From: Branchiostoma floridae
Lineage: Eukaryota; Chordata; Leptocardii; Amphioxiformes; Branchiostomatidae
Length of the DNA stretch: 37,906 bases
Direction: 5' to 3'
NCBI RefSeq assembly: GCF_000003815.2
Contig: NC_049991.1
Location: 21,031,735 to 21,069,640, forward strand
Shown: positions 9,601 through 18,756 of the stretch, one piece after another
How positions within the stretch are numbered: position 1 is the first letter of the stretch
Layout: every line of letters starts with the position of its first letter
The notes under the pieces: model-generated
What the model saw: the letters and a program-made list of their open reading frames with translations, nothing else
Told to the model about the DNA's origin: nothing
Databases searched by the model: none
Translations under genes and position numbers: made by a program

Positions 9601-9787
9601 TTGACCCTTAGAATTTTTTTTTCCTCACTGGGGCTCAGAGACTGCTATGGTAATTTCATCTGTCATAACCATAATCAATAATAAAACCACTACAAACATT
9701 TGAAGACCTACAGTACCCACCTCTGCAAGTCTTTTTCATGTGAATGGCCCTTTTGCAGAACTGGTTCTGATTTTTCCGGGGCGCCAT
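485..9787 (-). CDS. OGFOD3: OGFOD3-like 2-oxoglutarate/Fe(II) oxygenase, 9 exons
   Basis: Complete gene by manual splicing. Coding exons in transcript order: 9787-9717, 9320-9124, 8401-8326, 7872-7830, 6710-6646, 5672-5613, 4206-4053, 1288-1165, 624-485. All junctions are GT-AG. They sum to 930 nt, 309 residues plus TAG, with an open frame; human OGFOD3 is about the same length. Residues 33-50 form one hydrophobic segment with a short basic N-terminus (type II membrane anchor). The C-terminal prolyl-4-hydroxylase-type double-stranded beta-helix has the iron ligands H219-x-D221 (peptide HPHID) and distal H277 (SENLHFVEKV), with R287 ten residues on as the likely 2-oxoglutarate salt bridge. Family signatures include GGSNGGASILDLHSGALS, HDEYWHPHIDK and YTSLLYL. 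Family knowledge: catalytic machinery is conserved but the substrate is unknown. The start is the ATG in an ACAAAAATGG context. Intron 7 (4052-1289) is the longest and is mostly minisatellite plus retrotransposon. Identity rests on recalled similarity, not a search. Confidence 0.93.
662..905. repeat. Diverged tandem duplication in OGFOD3 intron 8
   Basis: Two copies about 129 bp apart share ttgattat, gcagcattc, aaatcatt-like and ttgcacaaaccatt blocks. They lie inside the intron between exons 9 and 8. No other feature is seen in 625-1164. Confidence 0.55.
1165..1288 (-). CDS. OGFOD3: OGFOD3 exon 8
   Basis: Acceptor GTCCTGTCCAG, donor GACAG|GTAGGG. Encodes ETYGSFDYTSLLYLTDY, the DFTGGRF turn and EANSTVEPRT; this is the middle strands of the oxygenase beta-helix. 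Confidence 0.93.
1301..1337. repeat. (CAA)n microsatellite
   Basis: Imperfect CAA run just upstream of the OGFOD3 exon 8 acceptor (transcript sense GTT-rich). From 1340 to 1863 I see nothing except unremarkable AT-rich intron. Confidence 0.7.
1864..2556 (-). repeat. 52-bp minisatellite derived from OGFOD3 exon 7, proximal block
   Basis: About 13 units of a 52-bp repeat, with early variants longer by a few bases. In gene sense each unit is 24 bp encoding YWHPHIDK followed by 28 bp starting GTACTG and ending ATATAG, the same sequence as the 3' end of exon 7 and its donor. Two units carry a stop in place of Trp and one has Arg there; the HxHID core persists in nearly all. The block is interrupted at 2556 by a retrotransposon and resumes at 3577. 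Confidence 0.93.
2557..3576 (+). mobile_element. 5'-truncated CR1/L2-like non-LTR retrotransposon
   Basis: An open frame to the stop at 3391 encodes the C-terminal half of a reverse transcriptase: LPLAITQATADMYADDT with the catalytic YADD at 2597-2608, then NTSKTKCIVLGS, the LTWNTHTKL thumb motif and LLQRMQNKATRLF. About 185 bp of 3' UTR follows, ending in an AATAAAG signal and a short AAGTTTCA tail. The N-terminal reverse transcriptase and endonuclease are missing. It is antisense to OGFOD3 and inserted in its minisatellite, with TCT at both junctions. The exact clade within CR1/L2/Jockey is not certain. Confidence 0.85.
3577..4052 (-). repeat. 52-bp minisatellite, distal block abutting exon 7
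   Basis: About nine further units of the same 52-bp repeat, running without a seam into exon 7 at 4053. One unit junction (around 3918-3938) has a short internal duplication. The true exon end is the last member of the array. Confidence 0.93.
4053..4206 (-). CDS. OGFOD3: OGFOD3 exon 7 (Fe-binding HxD)
   Basis: Acceptor CCCTACAG, donor AAG|GTACTG. Encodes RVKNRIRSAIAEEFGIQQDR through HDEYWHPHIDK, containing the HxD iron ligands at its very 3' end. The last 24 exon bases plus the first 28 intron bases are the template of the 52-bp minisatellite that follows directly. The first 73 exon bases are duplicated at 4498-4570. Confidence 0.93.
4233..4497 (-). mobile_element. Retrotransposon 3'-end fragment inside duplicated exon 7
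   Basis: In minus-strand sense the segment encodes FPRTVVEWN, a stop, then LSPSTVGASLLDNFKEHLQE and KLGVILNKPAI before a stop, the usual C-terminus of CR1/L2-like reverse transcriptases, followed by GATACA-type tail repeats that occur twice. It is bounded on both sides by near-identical 99-bp copies of host sequence. The 3'-most 50 bp are of uncertain origin. Confidence 0.7.
4498..4596 (-). pseudogene. Partial duplicate of OGFOD3 exon 7 with acceptor
   Basis: Matches 4134-4232 at an offset of 364 bp with three differences in 99. It includes the acceptor CCCTACAG and the first 73 exon bases (RVKNRICSAIAEEFGIQQDR, LHLT); one change turns Arg into Cys. Coding similarity stops abruptly where the retrotransposon fragment begins, so there is no HxD and no donor. 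It is probably a non-functional decoy exon in intron 6. Confidence 0.88.
4623..4901. mobile_element. hAT-like MITE with 8-bp TSD, intron 6
   Basis: Inverted ends TAGTCTCCAAGCGGATTCC (left) and GGAATCTGCTTGGAGATTA (right) extend inward about 80 bp. Flanked by exact 8-bp repeats TCGAAATA at 4615-4622 and 4902-4909. It is 279 bp and non-coding. Its terminus recurs elsewhere in this window (see the 13-18.8 kb array). Confidence 0.87.
4910..5381. other. Intron 6 filler, unrecognised
   Basis: Poly-T runs at 4912-4957 and a GC-richer stretch (about 5010-5230) with no clear reading frame or inverted ends. It may be an old element but I cannot name it. Confidence 0.3.
5382..5584. repeat. Foldback element, arms about 75 bp
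   Basis: Left arm 5382-5457 begins TCATAATTCCACCAGGTGCC; right arm about 5508-5584 is its diverged reverse complement. No target-site duplication is evident. It ends about 27 bp from the OGFOD3 exon 6 donor. Confidence 0.75.
5613..5672 (-). CDS. OGFOD3: OGFOD3 exon 6
   Basis: Acceptor TTGTTTCAG, donor ACAG|GTAAGA. Encodes MMKSNKDRSVFSEDDFSLY plus a split Arg. The FSEDDFSLYR motif aligns with the family. Confidence 0.9.
5851..6034. repeat. 18-bp minisatellite, about 10 copies
   Basis: Units of ctcgtttgggataatctt with rare variants (ctca, gttaggg) inside OGFOD3 intron 5. The open frames across it are repeat artefacts. Confidence 0.95.
6646..6710 (-). CDS. OGFOD3: OGFOD3 exon 5
   Basis: Acceptor TTGTCACCAG, donor CCA|GTAAGTA. 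Encodes ASILDLHSGALSKGDSFINL and the following Tyr; the final codon (Gln) is split with exon 6. Confidence 0.92.
6711..7829. other. OGFOD3 intron 4 with clustered small inverted repeats
   Basis: Contains an inverted pair 7356-7375/7544-7565 (GGTGCAGTCACATAGGTCAT-like ends, 210 bp apart overall) and a hairpin with arms 7622-7644 and 7678-7700 (aaaactttgttctaacac). The octamer GCGCAGTC or its variant recurs at four arm ends. No target duplication or coding sequence is seen; 6711-7350 is plain AT-rich intron. Confidence 0.55.
7830..7872 (-). CDS. OGFOD3: OGFOD3 exon 4 (43-nt small exon)
   Basis: Only 43 nt, between acceptor GATGTCCAG and donor GGG|GTGAGT. Encodes IAKRGLALGGSNGG, which continues in phase from exon 3 (Arg split) into ASILDLHSGA of exon 5. 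Confidence 0.88.
8326..8401 (-). CDS. OGFOD3: OGFOD3 exon 3
   Basis: Acceptor GTGCAG, donor CTGAG|GTATTG. Encodes CTPRRCGRGVMDGLVTQNEA and onward, the conserved CTPR-CGRGV box. Its polypyrimidine tract is a (TTTG)n microsatellite. Confidence 0.9.
8411..8438. repeat. (AAAC)n microsatellite at exon 3 acceptor
   Basis: In gene sense this reads as repeated TTTG and forms most of the polypyrimidine tract ahead of the exon 3 acceptor at 8403-8402. Confidence 0.8.
9124..9320 (-). CDS. OGFOD3: OGFOD3 exon 2 (membrane anchor and stem)
   Basis: Acceptor TTCACCCAG and donor GAAG|GTGAAG. Encodes the hydrophobic segment (FIVLTLGIVALL) followed by a polar stem ending VPCSKDYKKYEHFEG, a stretch recognisable in vertebrate OGFOD3. 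Confidence 0.88.
9420..9515. repeat. Short fragment of the 'acctgtaccta' dispersed repeat
   Basis: Contains aacaggtttaggcacaggta and a cggacctgaacctgtacctg stretch, matching the ends of the fuller copies at 10.5-10.9 kb and 34.9-35.3 kb. Lies in OGFOD3 intron 1. Confidence 0.6.
9717..9787 (-). CDS. OGFOD3: OGFOD3 exon 1 (start codon)
   Basis: Encodes MAPRKNQNQF and onward, 23 codons plus two bases. The vertebrate protein also begins MAP. Two donors are possible (GT at 9720 or 9716); only the one at 9716-9715 (GG|GTACTG) keeps the frame into exon 2, so I use it. The 5' UTR was not resolved. Confidence 0.8.
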
Positions 9788-10487
9788 TTTTGTCCTGTGG
9801 GCCCCGTTTCCCCCTCCGGCTTCTCACTGACATGTTCCCTAAATCTGGGGGAGAATGGAACTTCAGTCATGTTTAGTATACCCTGGGAAAACCAAACTCC
9901 TATGGTCTCACTGATGAGTTTCTTCTTCCCATAGACTTCTCTGTTATAATTCGTGGTTTAAATGGGCGCGTTCATAATGAAGCTATGTGAGATTTCAGCA
10001 GATTTTTCATTCTATGTCGAGCACATTTACCCTATATGGTGGGAAAAAATTGCCAACGTCAACAATACATAGAAACTTTTTTTATAGTAATTACAAACTA
10101 CAATTAGTCAATCCCCCAAAAAGGCACTTTTTCGTTGCCAGTGTACAACCACACCACTCAGAACCCAGGACTGTGTACCTCCAACCTAGTGCGCGGCTGC
10201 AAAACTTTACCTGCTAATTTCTTCAGTTACAAACGAACTTTCACAAATCTAACTTTTGAGATCAGTTCCGCTGGCTGAAGGGGAGTTTCTCACCGCTAAA
10301 AAAACGCGTCCATGCAGCCGTTTATTTTTTGGCTCGGATCTCTTTTAGGGTACTAGTACCCACTCGGAGTAATACATCAATGAGACCCAAAGAGCCAGCA
10401 CGCAAAGAGTTACCGATCCCCGCCACACGCACCCCTGCCAACCACAACACCACCTGCCCGCCGATCGAGCTGGTCCTAATTATCGGT
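9788..10487. other. Region upstream of OGFOD3, no gene seen
   Basis: Probable 5' UTR and promoter side of the minus-strand gene. I see no TATA box or other defined element; moderate GC, several short open frames without splice support. Confidence 0.35.
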
Positions 10488-10900
10488 TTGGGGTAGGGCT
10501 GTATACCTAAACAAATTTCAGGTACAGGTACAGGTACAGGTACACGGGTTTAGGTACAGGTCCGGACCTGCACGTGTACCTAAAAAAGTTTAACCAAGTA
10601 TATGTAAGTTAAACATGTAGCTAACTGAATTTTTGAGTGATAAATTGTCATCTATGTATGGGGAATTACATATTTGAATCTCAAAACAAATTCTTTGCAA
10701 GTTTTCTTAAGTTTCAATTGCAAGATTATCACCATTGTCATTGTTGATTCGGGATTTACTTGTCCTGCAGTCTTAAAAAGTAGTGTTTAATAGTGATTTA
10801 GTGTGTTTAGGTACAAGTACAGGTACACACTCAGATGTTTAGGTTCATGTACGGATTCAGGTCCAGCAGCACTAGTTCAGGTTCAGGTCCCGAACCCATC
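10488..10900 (+). repeat. Dispersed repeat with 'aggtacaggtac' ends, copy 1
   Basis: Begins with repeated caggta units and tttaggtacaggtccggacc, and ends with a related tttaggtacaagtacagg block. The roughly 300-bp AT-rich interior aligns in reverse complement with 34925-35310, so this is an interspersed family, perhaps a MITE. Confidence 0.75.
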
Positions 10901-11104
10901 ATTGCATATAATGTGCACTCTAGAAAGTTTTCTTTTTTGAGGGGGAGGGGGATGGTGCATATAAAATTGCATGTTAGCATGAATTGAAATGTAATGTGAA
11001 AAAATACCAGCAAATTATATACAGCCAGTGTAAACACAAAATTTCTTTTTCAAGTGCAAATTTCACTGTCTACGGAAGGTTTTAGATGGTTTAGAACAAA
11101 AAAA

Positions 11105-11300
11105 GGTTACATTTTTCCCACGCACAATTCCCGAGTGGAATGCCCTGCCTGGCACGGTTGTAAGCGCTCCCAACGTTGAGCACTTCCGTGCCAGGCAGGC
11201 GGCCTGCCCGCCCTAACCCGGGAGCCTCAGCTCCCCCCCCTACTTTTGCCCCTCGCGGGGTCATTTGGGGGTAACTTATGCAGATGCAGATGCAGATACA
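11105..11300 (+). mobile_element. CR1/L2-like retrotransposon 3' end
   Basis: Encodes FFPRTIPEWNALPGTVVSAP, NVEHFRARQAACPP, then a stop, the standard C-terminus of CR1/L2-type reverse transcriptases. About 100 bp of GC-rich 3' UTR and a (GCAGAT)n tail follow. The remainder of the element is absent. Confidence 0.78.
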
Positions 11301-11441
11301 GTCACTGGGACAGATCTATATATAGCTTTTTGCAAGTCCGGACTTTGCGTTTGGTTTCCCAGGGTATGTTCGGGAAGGTTCATAACACACAAAGTATGAT
11401 AACCAATTATTGATAGATGGGCATAAAAGGAGAGACAACAC

Positions 11442-11621
11442 ATGCTGCTAGAAGTGGAGAACATATATGAGACATTCAACACAGCAGAGGACAGCAAAGA
11501 CACGGACATCACCACGCTGGCTGGAATGAGAGAAGACCTGTCAGAAGGAATCAACAAACAGATGTACATGGCCTTCTCCCAGTACATTGAGAGTACACAC
11601 CGTTTCAACGTACTCTCCTAG
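11442..11621 (+). CDS. 59-residue open frame, unrecognised
   Basis: ATG-initiated frame MLLEVENIYETFNTAEDSKD through GMREDLSEGINKQMYMAFSQ to a stop. It has natural-looking amino-acid composition but no splice sites that I can support, and a (CAA)n run follows at 11757-11776. It may be the tail of a mobile-element protein. Function unknown. Confidence 0.25.
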   Translation: MLLEVENIYETFNTAEDSKDTDITTLAGMREDLSEGINKQMYMAFSQYIESTHRFNVLS

Positions 11622-11756
11622 AAACTCCTCCAACAACTCTCAAGCACAAGGAACCAAGAGTTAAATACCAAGAGAGACTATTGACTCTAAAGCGAACCAT
11701 GTGTTACTCAGCACCAAGAGACCACGTCTAGCGAAATAATAGACGTTAAATGAGGA

Positions 11757-11776
11757 CAACAACAACAACAACAACA
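11757..11776. repeat. (CAA)n microsatellite
   Basis: Short perfect CAA run. The flanking 11780-12367 holds only AT-rich sequence and G/T homopolymers. Confidence 0.7.
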
Positions 11777-12367
11777 GAATTATAAATCTGATTTTTTTTC
11801 GGGGGGGGGGCATATGGGTGACATTTGGTTTTATTGCCCCTAACATTTTTTTTTCTATGAGAAAATACAGCACTTTGGTACATACGACTGCAAATTTCAG
11901 TGCGATGAAGTATGTTTGAACATAAAAGCTACAAACCTTTGCACAACTTGGCATCTTCTTATGATCTATAATTATTAGAGAATAATTATTCTTAATTAGA
12001 TTAAAACAATAATTTTCTAATAAAAGGAAAACATTAACGTTATGTAACGTTATATCAAGTAAAATACGGTTTCCCTTGCCCTACTTGCCTCCACTAGGGG
12101 GAGGGGTGCACCATACCGGCTACAACATCAGATACAAAATACATCGATAACTACTTCACAAATCAGATTTTGAGCTTTACCAAGGTATCATAAGCAATAA
12201 GCAATGTCTTGACATTGTTAGAACAGTCAGAAAAAAGACAAGGAGCGCAGACTGCCTACTTTTCCGGCGTTACGAGCGAACACGTCCGTCCACGACCGCC
12301 ATGTTTGTTTCTTCTACAGGTCATAGGTCAACGGCCTCAGCTTTCACATGTCACACGGACTTGGTTA

Positions 12368-12985
12368 CGCCACGTTGATTTGATCATATGGATGACATCC
12401 ACGCTCGCACCAATTTTCGGCCATTTCCAAAAAAAAAAAAGTTTTCGACCACACAATAAATTGTGCAAAGCAGCTGTAAAATGAGCACAAATATTCCGTA
12501 GATTGAAAAAAAAAGTATAAAAAAACAGATAACTAATGCCATATATAGAATACCAAAATGAATCTTTTTTTTTTGGCCAAACTTTTTTTTTATTCGCTCG
12601 CTCGCATCAGTTTTGGAGTTCCCGGAGGATGTCATCCATATAATCAAATCAACATGGCCTTATCGCTGTGTTGACTTCATTTGATTACCGTAAATGCATT
12701 TAAGTTCGCGGGGATTTAAGTTCGCGGTAGCGGGAAAAGGGACATTTCGCGGTGGTTTTAAATTCGCGGTAGCACCATGCACTGTAGTCACTTTAATACC
12801 GCCATGGAAAAATTTTCGCGGTGGTTTTAAGTTCGCGGTGAAACGACCACGGCGAAAACCGCCGCGACACCGCGACAATTTCTGCATTTACAGTATATGG
12901 AGGATCCGCGCACGCATTAATTTTCTACCGTTTCCAAAAATAAAATAAAACGTTTTCGACCATACTTTAAATCGTAAAAAGCAGC
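12368..12985. repeat. Three copies of one repeat, one split by a MITE
   Basis: Copy a (12371-12482, plus) has ttgatttgatcatatggatg, accaattttcggccatttcc and gttttcgacca. Copy b (about 12573-12660) is inverted. Copy c begins at 12670 and resumes at 12896 after the 12688-12893 MITE, with tttctaccgtttcc and gttttcgacca. Copies a and b form a foldback. Confidence 0.7.
12688..12893. mobile_element. TA-flanked palindromic MITE (TTCGCGG family), copy 1
   Basis: Ends CCGTAAATGCATTTAAG and TGCATTTACAG, flanked by TA on both sides (12686-12687, 12894-12895). The interior has repeated gttcgcggt and ttcgcggtggttttaa motifs and the tag caccatgcactgtagtc, shared with the copies at 23.4 and 30.0 kb. TA duplication suggests a Tc1/mariner-type mobiliser. 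206 bp, non-coding. Confidence 0.85.
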
Positions 12986-13181
12986 TTCCGAACTACATGT
13001 ATATAGCTAACAAATGTATGCACGGTGCTTTGAAAAATATATAGGAAAACTGCACATAACGTAACTTCAAGTGACTATTATGTCATTAAATATTGATATA
13101 TAAGGTTATTGAAAGAAGATGTGAAAGAAAAAAAATGAAGAGTCAATATTGATTGGTACAATGTCCACTATATTCTGTGTG

Positions 13182-14420
13182 TAATCTCCGAGTAGATGTG
13201 AGGTTCCGTACCAGTGTTGTTCTCGTGCTTTTGAAACATCTTGCACCCCTTGTTTGTTTTTCAAGCATTCTAACTTATTCTTATTACTGTGTACCCTGGG
13301 TTACATACTTGAATTCTATATGATAAGTTTGACAATCTATCGATACCGGGTTTACTCGGCCCCGGGGACACGTAAGGGTCGACCTCTCAAATGCAGAAAA
13401 ACTTGTCGAACCAGATACTGTTGGCCTTCACACCTTCACACACACACACACACACACGCACGCACGCACACACACACACACGCACGCATGCACGAACGCA
13501 CATACACACACACACTATTCTGCTATTGCTATACCCGATACAGTCCTACATTTTCACCATTACCATAAACAAGATAAAGCCGAACTTCTATGTAGATACT
13601 AGTAGTACTAATACTACATATTTCTTCTGATGTTCCTTTCCCTAAGAATCTATCAGACACCTCGAGTAAATTTAATTGCATTAGAGAGCCAACAAAAGTA
13701 AATGATACGGGAAAAATGAGCGTTTGAAAATTTGATGATGGGAGGGTTTTGTGTATCGCGACACTCCCTAGTACTGTCTCATACAAAAGGGTAATCTCCG
13801 AGCAGATGTGAGGTTCCGTCCCAGTGTGAGAAACACGGACAAATTTGAATTCGACATACGTTTTCACAAACTGGCTATTGCTAAATTCAAGACAGTCCTA
13901 CATTTTCACCATTACCATCAAGCAAGATGAAGCCAAACTTCTGTGTAGATACTAGTAGTATTATCGTTAATACTACATGTTTATTCTGATGTTACTTTCT
14001 TACGCTATTTAGGAATCTATCAGACATCTCGCGCAAATTTAATTCCATTAGGGAGCCAACAAAAGTTAATGAATCGGAAAAAATGAGCGTTTGAAAATTT
14101 GATGAAGGGAGGGTTGGGTGTACGTCATCGCGACACTCCCTAGTACTGTCTCACACAAAGTGTCATCTCCGAGTAGATGTGAGGTTCCGTCCCAGTGTGG
14201 TTCGCGTGCTTTGGAAACATCTTGCGGCCCCTGTTCGTTTTTCAAACGTTCTAACTTCTTCTTACTACTGTGTAGCCTGAGTTACACACATGACTTCTAT
14301 ATGATGTGCTTAGTTAGACAATCTGTCGATACCGGGTTTAATCGGCCTCCGGGACACGTAAGGGTCGACCTCTCAAGTGCAGAAAAACTTGTCGAACCAG
14401 ATACTGTTGGCCTTCACACC

Positions 14421-14470
<50 letters not shown>

Positions 14471-15658
14471 CACACACACACACACACGAACGGACATACA
14501 AACACACACACAAACACTATTGCTAAACCCAATACAGTCCTACATTTTCACTATTACCATAAACAAGATGAAGCCGAACTTTTGTGTAGATACTAGTAGT
14601 ACTCACGTTAATACTACATGTTTATTCTGATGTTACTTTCTTACGCTATTTAGGAATATATTAGACACCTCGCGCAAATTTAATTGCATTAGAGAGCAAA
14701 CAAAAGTTAATGATACTAAAATAATTAGCGTTTTAAAATTTGATGAAGGGAGGGTTTGGTGTACGTCATGGCGACATTCCCTAGTACTGTCTCATACAAA
14801 AGGGTTATCTCCAAGCAGATGTAAGGTTCCGTCCCAGTGTGGTTCGCGTGCTTTTGAAACATCTCGCGCCCCTTGCTTGTTTTTCAAACGTTCTAACTTA
14901 TTCTTACTACTGTGTAGCCTCAGTTACATACATGCCTTCTATATAATGTGCTTATTTAGACAATCTGTCGATACCGGGTTTAATCGGCCTCCGGGACACG
15001 TAAGGGTCGATCCCTACAGTGCAGAAAAACATGTCGAACTATATACTGTTGGCCTTCACACCTTCACACACACACACACACACATACACACACGCACGCA
15101 CGAACGCACGCGGGAACGCACATACACACACACACTATTGCTATACCCAATACAGTCCTACATTTTCACCATTACCATAAACAAGATGAAGCCAAACTTC
15201 TGTGTAGATAGTAGTAGTACTAATAATTCTTCTGATGTTCCTTTCCCTAAGAATCTATCAGACACCTCGCGCAAATTTAATTGCATTAGAGAGCCCATAA
15301 AATTTAAAGACATGGAAAAAATGAGCGTTTGAAAATTTGATGAAGGGAGGGTTGGGTGTACGTCATCGCGACACTCCTTAGTACCGTCTCACACAAAGTG
15401 TCATCTCCGAGTAGATGTGAGGTTCCGTCCCAGTGTGGTTCGCGTGCTTTGGAAACATCTTGCGGCCCCTGTTCGTTTTTCAAACGTTCTAACTTCTTCT
15501 TACTACTGTGTAGCCTGAGTTACACACATGACTTCTATATGATGTGCTTAGTTAGACAATCTGTCGATACCGGGTTTAATCGGCCTCCGGGACACGTAAG
15601 GGTCGACCTCTCAAGTGCAGAAAAACTTGTCGAACCAGATACTGTTGGCCTTCACACC

Positions 15659-15710
<52 letters not shown>

Positions 15711-16655
15711 CACACACACACACACGAACGGACATACAAACACACACACAAACACTATTGCTAAACCCAAGACAGTCCTACATTTTCACCATTACCATAA
15801 ACAAGATAAAGCCGAACTTCTATGTAGATACTAGTAGTACTAATACTACATATTTCTTCTGATGTTCCTTTCCCTAAGAATCTATCAGACACCTCGAGCA
15901 AATTTAATTGCATTAGAGAGCCAACAAAAGTAAATGATACGGGAAAAATGAGCGTTTGAAAATTTGATGATGGGAGGGTTAGGTGTATCGCGACACTCCC
16001 TAGTACTGTCTCATACAAAAGGGTAATCTCCGAGCAGATGTGAGGTTCCGTCCCAGTGTGAGAAACACGGACAAATTTGAATTCGACATACGTTTTCACA
16101 AACTGGCTATTGCTAAATTCAAGACAGTCCTACATTTTCACCATTACCATCAAGCAAGATGAAGCCGAACTTCTGTGTAGATACTAGTAGTACTCACGTT
16201 AATACTACATGTTTATTCTGATGTTACTTTCTTACGCTATTTAGGAATATATTAGACACCTCGCGCAAATTTAATTGCATTAGAGAGCAAACAAAAGTTA
16301 ATGATACTAAAATAATTAGCGTTTTAAAATTTGATGAAGGGAGGGTTTGGTGTACGTCATGGCGACATTCCCTAGTACTGTCTCATACAAAAGGGTTATC
16401 TCCAAGCAGATGTAAGGTTCCGTCCCAGTGTGGTTCGCGTGCTTTTGAAACATCTCGCGCCCCTTGCTTGTTTTTCAAACGTTCTAACTTATTCTTACTA
16501 CTGTGTAGCCTCAGTTACATACATGCCTTCTATATAATGTGCTTATTTAGACAATCTGTCGATACCGGGTTTAATCGGCCTCCGGGACACGTAAGGGTCG
16601 ATCCCTACAGTGCAGAAAAACTTGTCGAACCAGATACTGTTGGCCTTCACACCTT

Positions 16656-16686
<31 letters not shown>

Positions 16687-18600
16687 GCACACACACGCAC
16701 ACACACACACACACACATACGCACACACACACACGCACGAACGCTCACACACACACTATTGCTTAACCCAATACAGTCCTACATTTTCACCATTACCATA
16801 AACATGATGAAGCCGAACTTCTGTGTGGATAATAGTAGTACTAATACTACATATTTCTTCTGATGTTCCGTTCCGTAAGAATCTTTCAGACACCTCGCGC
16901 AAATTTAATTGCATTAGAGAGCCAACAAAAGTAAATGATACGGGAAAAATGAGCGATTGAAAATTTGATGAAGGCAGAGTTGGGTGTACGTCATCGCGAC
17001 ACTCCTTAGTACTGTCTCATACAAAGTGTCATCTCCGAGTAGATGTGAGGTTCCGTCCCGGTGTGGTTCGCGTGCTTTTGAAACATCTCGCGGCCCTTGC
17101 TTGTTTTTCAAACGTTCTAACTTATCCTTACTACTGTGTAGCCTGAGTTACACACATGACTTCTATATGATGTGCTTAGTTAGACAATATGTCGATACCG
17201 GGTTAAATCGGCCCCGGGGACACGTAAGGGTCGACCCCTACAGTGCAGAAAAACTTGTCGAACCAGATACTGTTGGCCTTCACACCTTCACACACACATA
17301 CACACGCACGCACGAACGCACGCACGAACGGACATACACACACACAAACACTATTGCTAAACCCAAGACAGTCCTACATTTTCACCATTACCATAAACAA
17401 GATAAAGCCGAACTTCTATGTAGATACTAGTAGTACTGATACTACATATTTCTTCTGATGTTCCTTTCCCTAAGAATCTATCAGACACCTCGCGCAAATT
17501 TAATTGCATTAGAGAGCCAATAAAAGTTAATGATATGGAAAAAATGAGCGTTTGAAAATTTGATGATGGGAGGGTTAGGTGTATCGCGACACTCCCTAGT
17601 ACTGTCTCATACAAAAGGGTAATCTCCGAGCAGATGTGAGGTTCCGTCCCAGTGTGAGAAACACGGACAAATTTGAATTCGACATACGTTTTCACAAACT
17701 GGCTATTGCTAAATTCAAGACAGTCCTACATTTTCACCATTACCATCAAGCAAGATGAAGCCAAACTTCTGTGTAGATACTAGTAGTATTATCGTTAATA
17801 CTACATGTTTATTCTGATGTTACTTTCTTACGCTATTTAGGAATCTATCAGACATCTCGCGCAAATTTAATTCCATTAGGGAGCCAACAAAAGTTAATGA
17901 TACGGAAAAAATGAGCGTTTGAAAATTTGATGAAGGGAGGGTTGGGTGTATCGCGACACTCCCTAGTACTGTCTCATACAAAAGGGTTATCTCCGAGCAG
18001 ATGTGAGGTTCCGTCCCAGTGTGAGAAACACGGACAAATTTGAATTCGACATACGTTTTCACAAACTGGTTATTGCTAAATTCAAGACAGTCCTACATTT
18101 TCACCATTACCATCAAGCAAGATGAAGCCAAACTTCTGTGTAGATACTAGTAGTATTATCGTTAATACTACATGTTTATTCTGATGTTACTTTCTTACGC
18201 TATTTAGGAATCTATTAGACACCTCGCGCAAATTTTAATTGCATTAGAGAGCCAATAAATGTTAATGAATCGGAAAAAATGAGCGTTTAAAATTTGATGA
18301 AGGGAGGGTTGGGCGTACGTCATCGCGACACGCCCTAGTACTGTCTCACACAAAAGGGTTATCTCCGAGTAGATGTGAGGTTCCATCCCGGTGTGGTTCG
18401 CGTGCTTTTGAAACATCTCGCGCCCCTTGTTTGTTTTTCAAACGTTCTAACTTATTCTTACTACTGTGTACCCTGAGTTACACACATGACTTCTATATGA
18501 TGTGCTTAGTTATACAATCTATCGATAATCGGGTTTACTCGGCGCCGGGGACACGTATGGGTCGACTACTCTCCAAGCAGAGGTTAGGCTCCGGCTGTTT
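13182..18600 (+). repeat. Higher-order tandem array of A and B units
   Basis: Eleven units, each opening T(A/C/T)ATCTCC(G/A)AG. Type A (591-642 bp, containing a (CA)n tract): 13182, 14163, 14805, 15401, 16396, 17029, and a truncated one at 18359. Type B (367-372 bp): 13792, 16024, 17620, 17987. Order A B A A A B A A B B A'. B lacks about 250 bp including (CA)n and has a ggacaaatttgaattcgaca segment instead. Long open frames in it (THTHT-rich, or MKTYVEFKFV) merely repeat with the array and lack splice support. Confidence 0.92.
13434..13516. repeat. (CA)n tract in array unit 1
   Basis: CA dinucleotide run with CG and TG interruptions (cgcacgcacg). Equivalent tracts lie near 14423-14517, 15063-15137, 15658-15755, 16655-16758 and 17287-17350, each with a different length and interruption pattern. 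Confidence 0.9.
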
Positions 18601-18756
18601 TTTTAAAACGTTTTTTTTAGTCGATTTTATCTGGCTTTCTATTTTGTCTTGCATCTTGCACATATTGTTTTAACAATACATGATACAATACAAAATAGAA
18701 AGCCAGATAAAATCGACTAAAAAAACGTTATAAAAAAACGGAGCCTAACCTCTGCT
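18571..18756. repeat. Near-perfect hairpin element
   Basis: Arms 18571-18647 and 18690-18756 pair over about 65-70 bp, including a perfect stretch through agtcgattttatctggcttt. The outer end CAGAGGTTAGGCTCCG recurs in inverted form, slightly altered, at 23284-23310. A TCTGCTTGGAGATTA end at 18787-18801 may belong to the same or an enclosing element. Confidence 0.88.

Noticed and set aside
13254-18673. Family of 110-170 residue open frames (His-Thr-rich, or MKTYVEFKFV-type)
   Set aside because: They recur only because the array repeats, have no splice or domain support, and differ in length with the (CA)n tract.
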